In this document: piece after piece, positions 4,958 to 5,665 of the stretch
Layout: the number at the start of each line of letters is the position of its first letter
Numbering within the stretch: position 1 is the first letter of the stretch
Origin: Actinomycetes bacterium
GTDB taxonomy: Bacteria > Actinomycetota > Actinomycetes > Mycobacteriales > Mycobacteriaceae
Assembly (NCBI GenBank): GCA_023388385.1
Contig: JAEWGK010000161.1
Location: 1-5,665 of the forward strand
DNA: 5,665 nucleotides
Reading direction: 5' to 3'
The notes under the pieces: model-generated
What the model was told of the DNA's origin: nothing
Seen by the model: the letters and a program-made list of their open reading frames with translations, nothing else
Databases searched by the model: none
Position numbers and translations under genes: made by a program

Positions 4958-5665
4958 CTACCCCGCCGAGTGTACGTCCGATCGGGCCTTCTCCGACGGG
5001 GCCGTGCCTGAAACCGGGGCGGCGCCGGCGGCCGGGTGCTTATCGAACGCCGCGAGGATGCGCTCGGCGCCGAGGGTCGGCGTGATGGTGCCATCGCGCA
5101 ACTGGCCCTCGACGAGGCCGCGCTCGGCGGCGACGCCCGCGTCGTCGTTGAGGCGCTGCAGGAGCGTCTCGTGAACCATCGACCACATCCAGTTGATGCG
5201 CTGCTCCGCGCGGACCCGGTCAAACCGGCCGGCGGCGACCATCGCCTCGTGGTGGCGCTCCACCTCGGCCCAGAACTCCTCGATGCCGTCGAATTCGGTC
5301 GCGGACATCGTGAGCACCGGCGGGTTCCACACCGCGTCCTTCGGGCGGACCAGCTTCATCGCCGTGCGCAGGTCGCGGGCGGCGCGCTTGGCCGGGCGGA
5401 GGTTCTGGCCGTCGGCCTTGTTGATGGCGATGATGTCCGCCATCTCCAGCACGCCCTTCTTGATGCCCTGCAGCTGGTCGCCCGCGCCGGCCAGCGCAAG
5501 GAAGGCGAAGCAGTCGGTCATCTGGCTCACCGCGGTCTCGGACTGGCCGACGCCCACGGTCTCCACGATGACGATGTCGAAGCCCGCGGCCTCCAGCACG
5601 ACCATCGCCTCGCGGGTGGCCTTCGCGACGCCGCCGAGCGTGCCCGACGACGGCGACGGCCGGAT
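4958..5665 (-). CDS. meaB: MeaB/ArgK-type GTPase for methylmalonyl-CoA mutase (partial, N-terminus outside window)
   Basis: Only the C-terminal 235 codons are present and the frame is open to the right edge, so the start and the Walker A loop lie beyond it. The visible part begins RPSPSSGTLGGVAKATREA, typical of MeaB just after the switch I region. The switch II motif ETVGVGQSE (about 35-43 of the visible part) and the guanine-specificity motif NKAD (about 82-85) are intact. The C-terminal helical region holds RPAKRAARDL, WNPPVLTMSA and a WSMVHETLLQRL-like segment linked to dimer formation in this family. MeaB is a cytoplasmic G-protein chaperone that uses GTP to load adenosylcobalamin into methylmalonyl-CoA mutase and protect it. 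Older annotations call it an arginine/ornithine transport kinase (ArgK). The last 25 or so residues are Ala/Pro/Ser-rich and probably disordered. The mutase subunit genes commonly lie just upstream, here outside the window. Confidence 0.95.
   Translation of the reverse strand: MRPSPSSGTLGGVAKATREAMVVLEAAGFDIVIVETVGVGQSETAVSQMTDCFAFLALAGAGDQLQGIKKGVLEMADIIAINKADGQNLRPAKRAARDLRTAMKLVRPKDAVWNPPVLTMSATEFDGIEEFWAEVERHHEAMVAAGRFDRVRAEQRINWMWSMVHETLLQRLNDDAGVAAERGLVEGQLRDGTITPTLGAERILAAFDKHPAAGAAPVSGTAPSEKARSDVHSAG

Noticed and set aside
4488..5174. Plus-strand open frame across the cupin and the end of meaB
   Set aside because: It is Val/Asp/Leu-rich shadow sequence opposite two recognisable proteins.

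Overview
The window is high-GC throughout, with G or C at most third codon positions, GTG starts on two genes, clear AGGAGG-type ribosome sites and TANAAT-like -10 hexamers. A leucine tRNA lacks an encoded CCA end, and a MeaB-type GTPase sits next to a cupin gene. This fits a high-GC actinobacterium, and I lean towards Corynebacterium or a close relative. The assignment is an inference; no rRNA or marker gene is present to settle it.

Layout. Bases 1-275 hold no intact gene. One plus-strand frame (68-316) reads like the worn C-terminal half of a tyrosine recombinase and stops resembling one exactly where the next gene begins. A YbhB/YbcL-type PEBP protein gene follows on the minus strand (276-824). 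After a 225-base spacer comes a tRNA-Leu(GAG) gene (1050-1135, plus) with a strong terminator hairpin. Converging on it is a complete cardiolipin synthase gene (1190-2683, minus). A 148-base divergent intergenic region carries two opposed -10 hexamers and separates it from a large plus-strand gene (2832-4379). That gene encodes a short-chain dehydrogenase-like protein with an N-terminal four-cysteine zinc ribbon and no canonical YxxxK motif. A 126-base convergent spacer with two hairpins follows. Last are a small cupin gene (4506-4925, minus) and, 32 bases upstream of it on the same strand, the C-terminal 235 codons of a meaB gene that runs off the right edge.

How the genes relate. Most look like independent housekeeping units: membrane lipid synthesis (cls), decoding of CUC/CUU codons (tRNA-Leu), and maintenance of methylmalonyl-CoA mutase (meaB, with the cupin probably on the same transcript). 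I see no multi-gene defence, toxin-antitoxin, CRISPR or biosynthetic system. The items most worth a second look are the zinc-ribbon SDR with altered cofactor and catalytic motifs, the GC palindrome inside its Ala/Gly-rich insert, the compact divergent promoter between it and cls, and the recombinase remnant.
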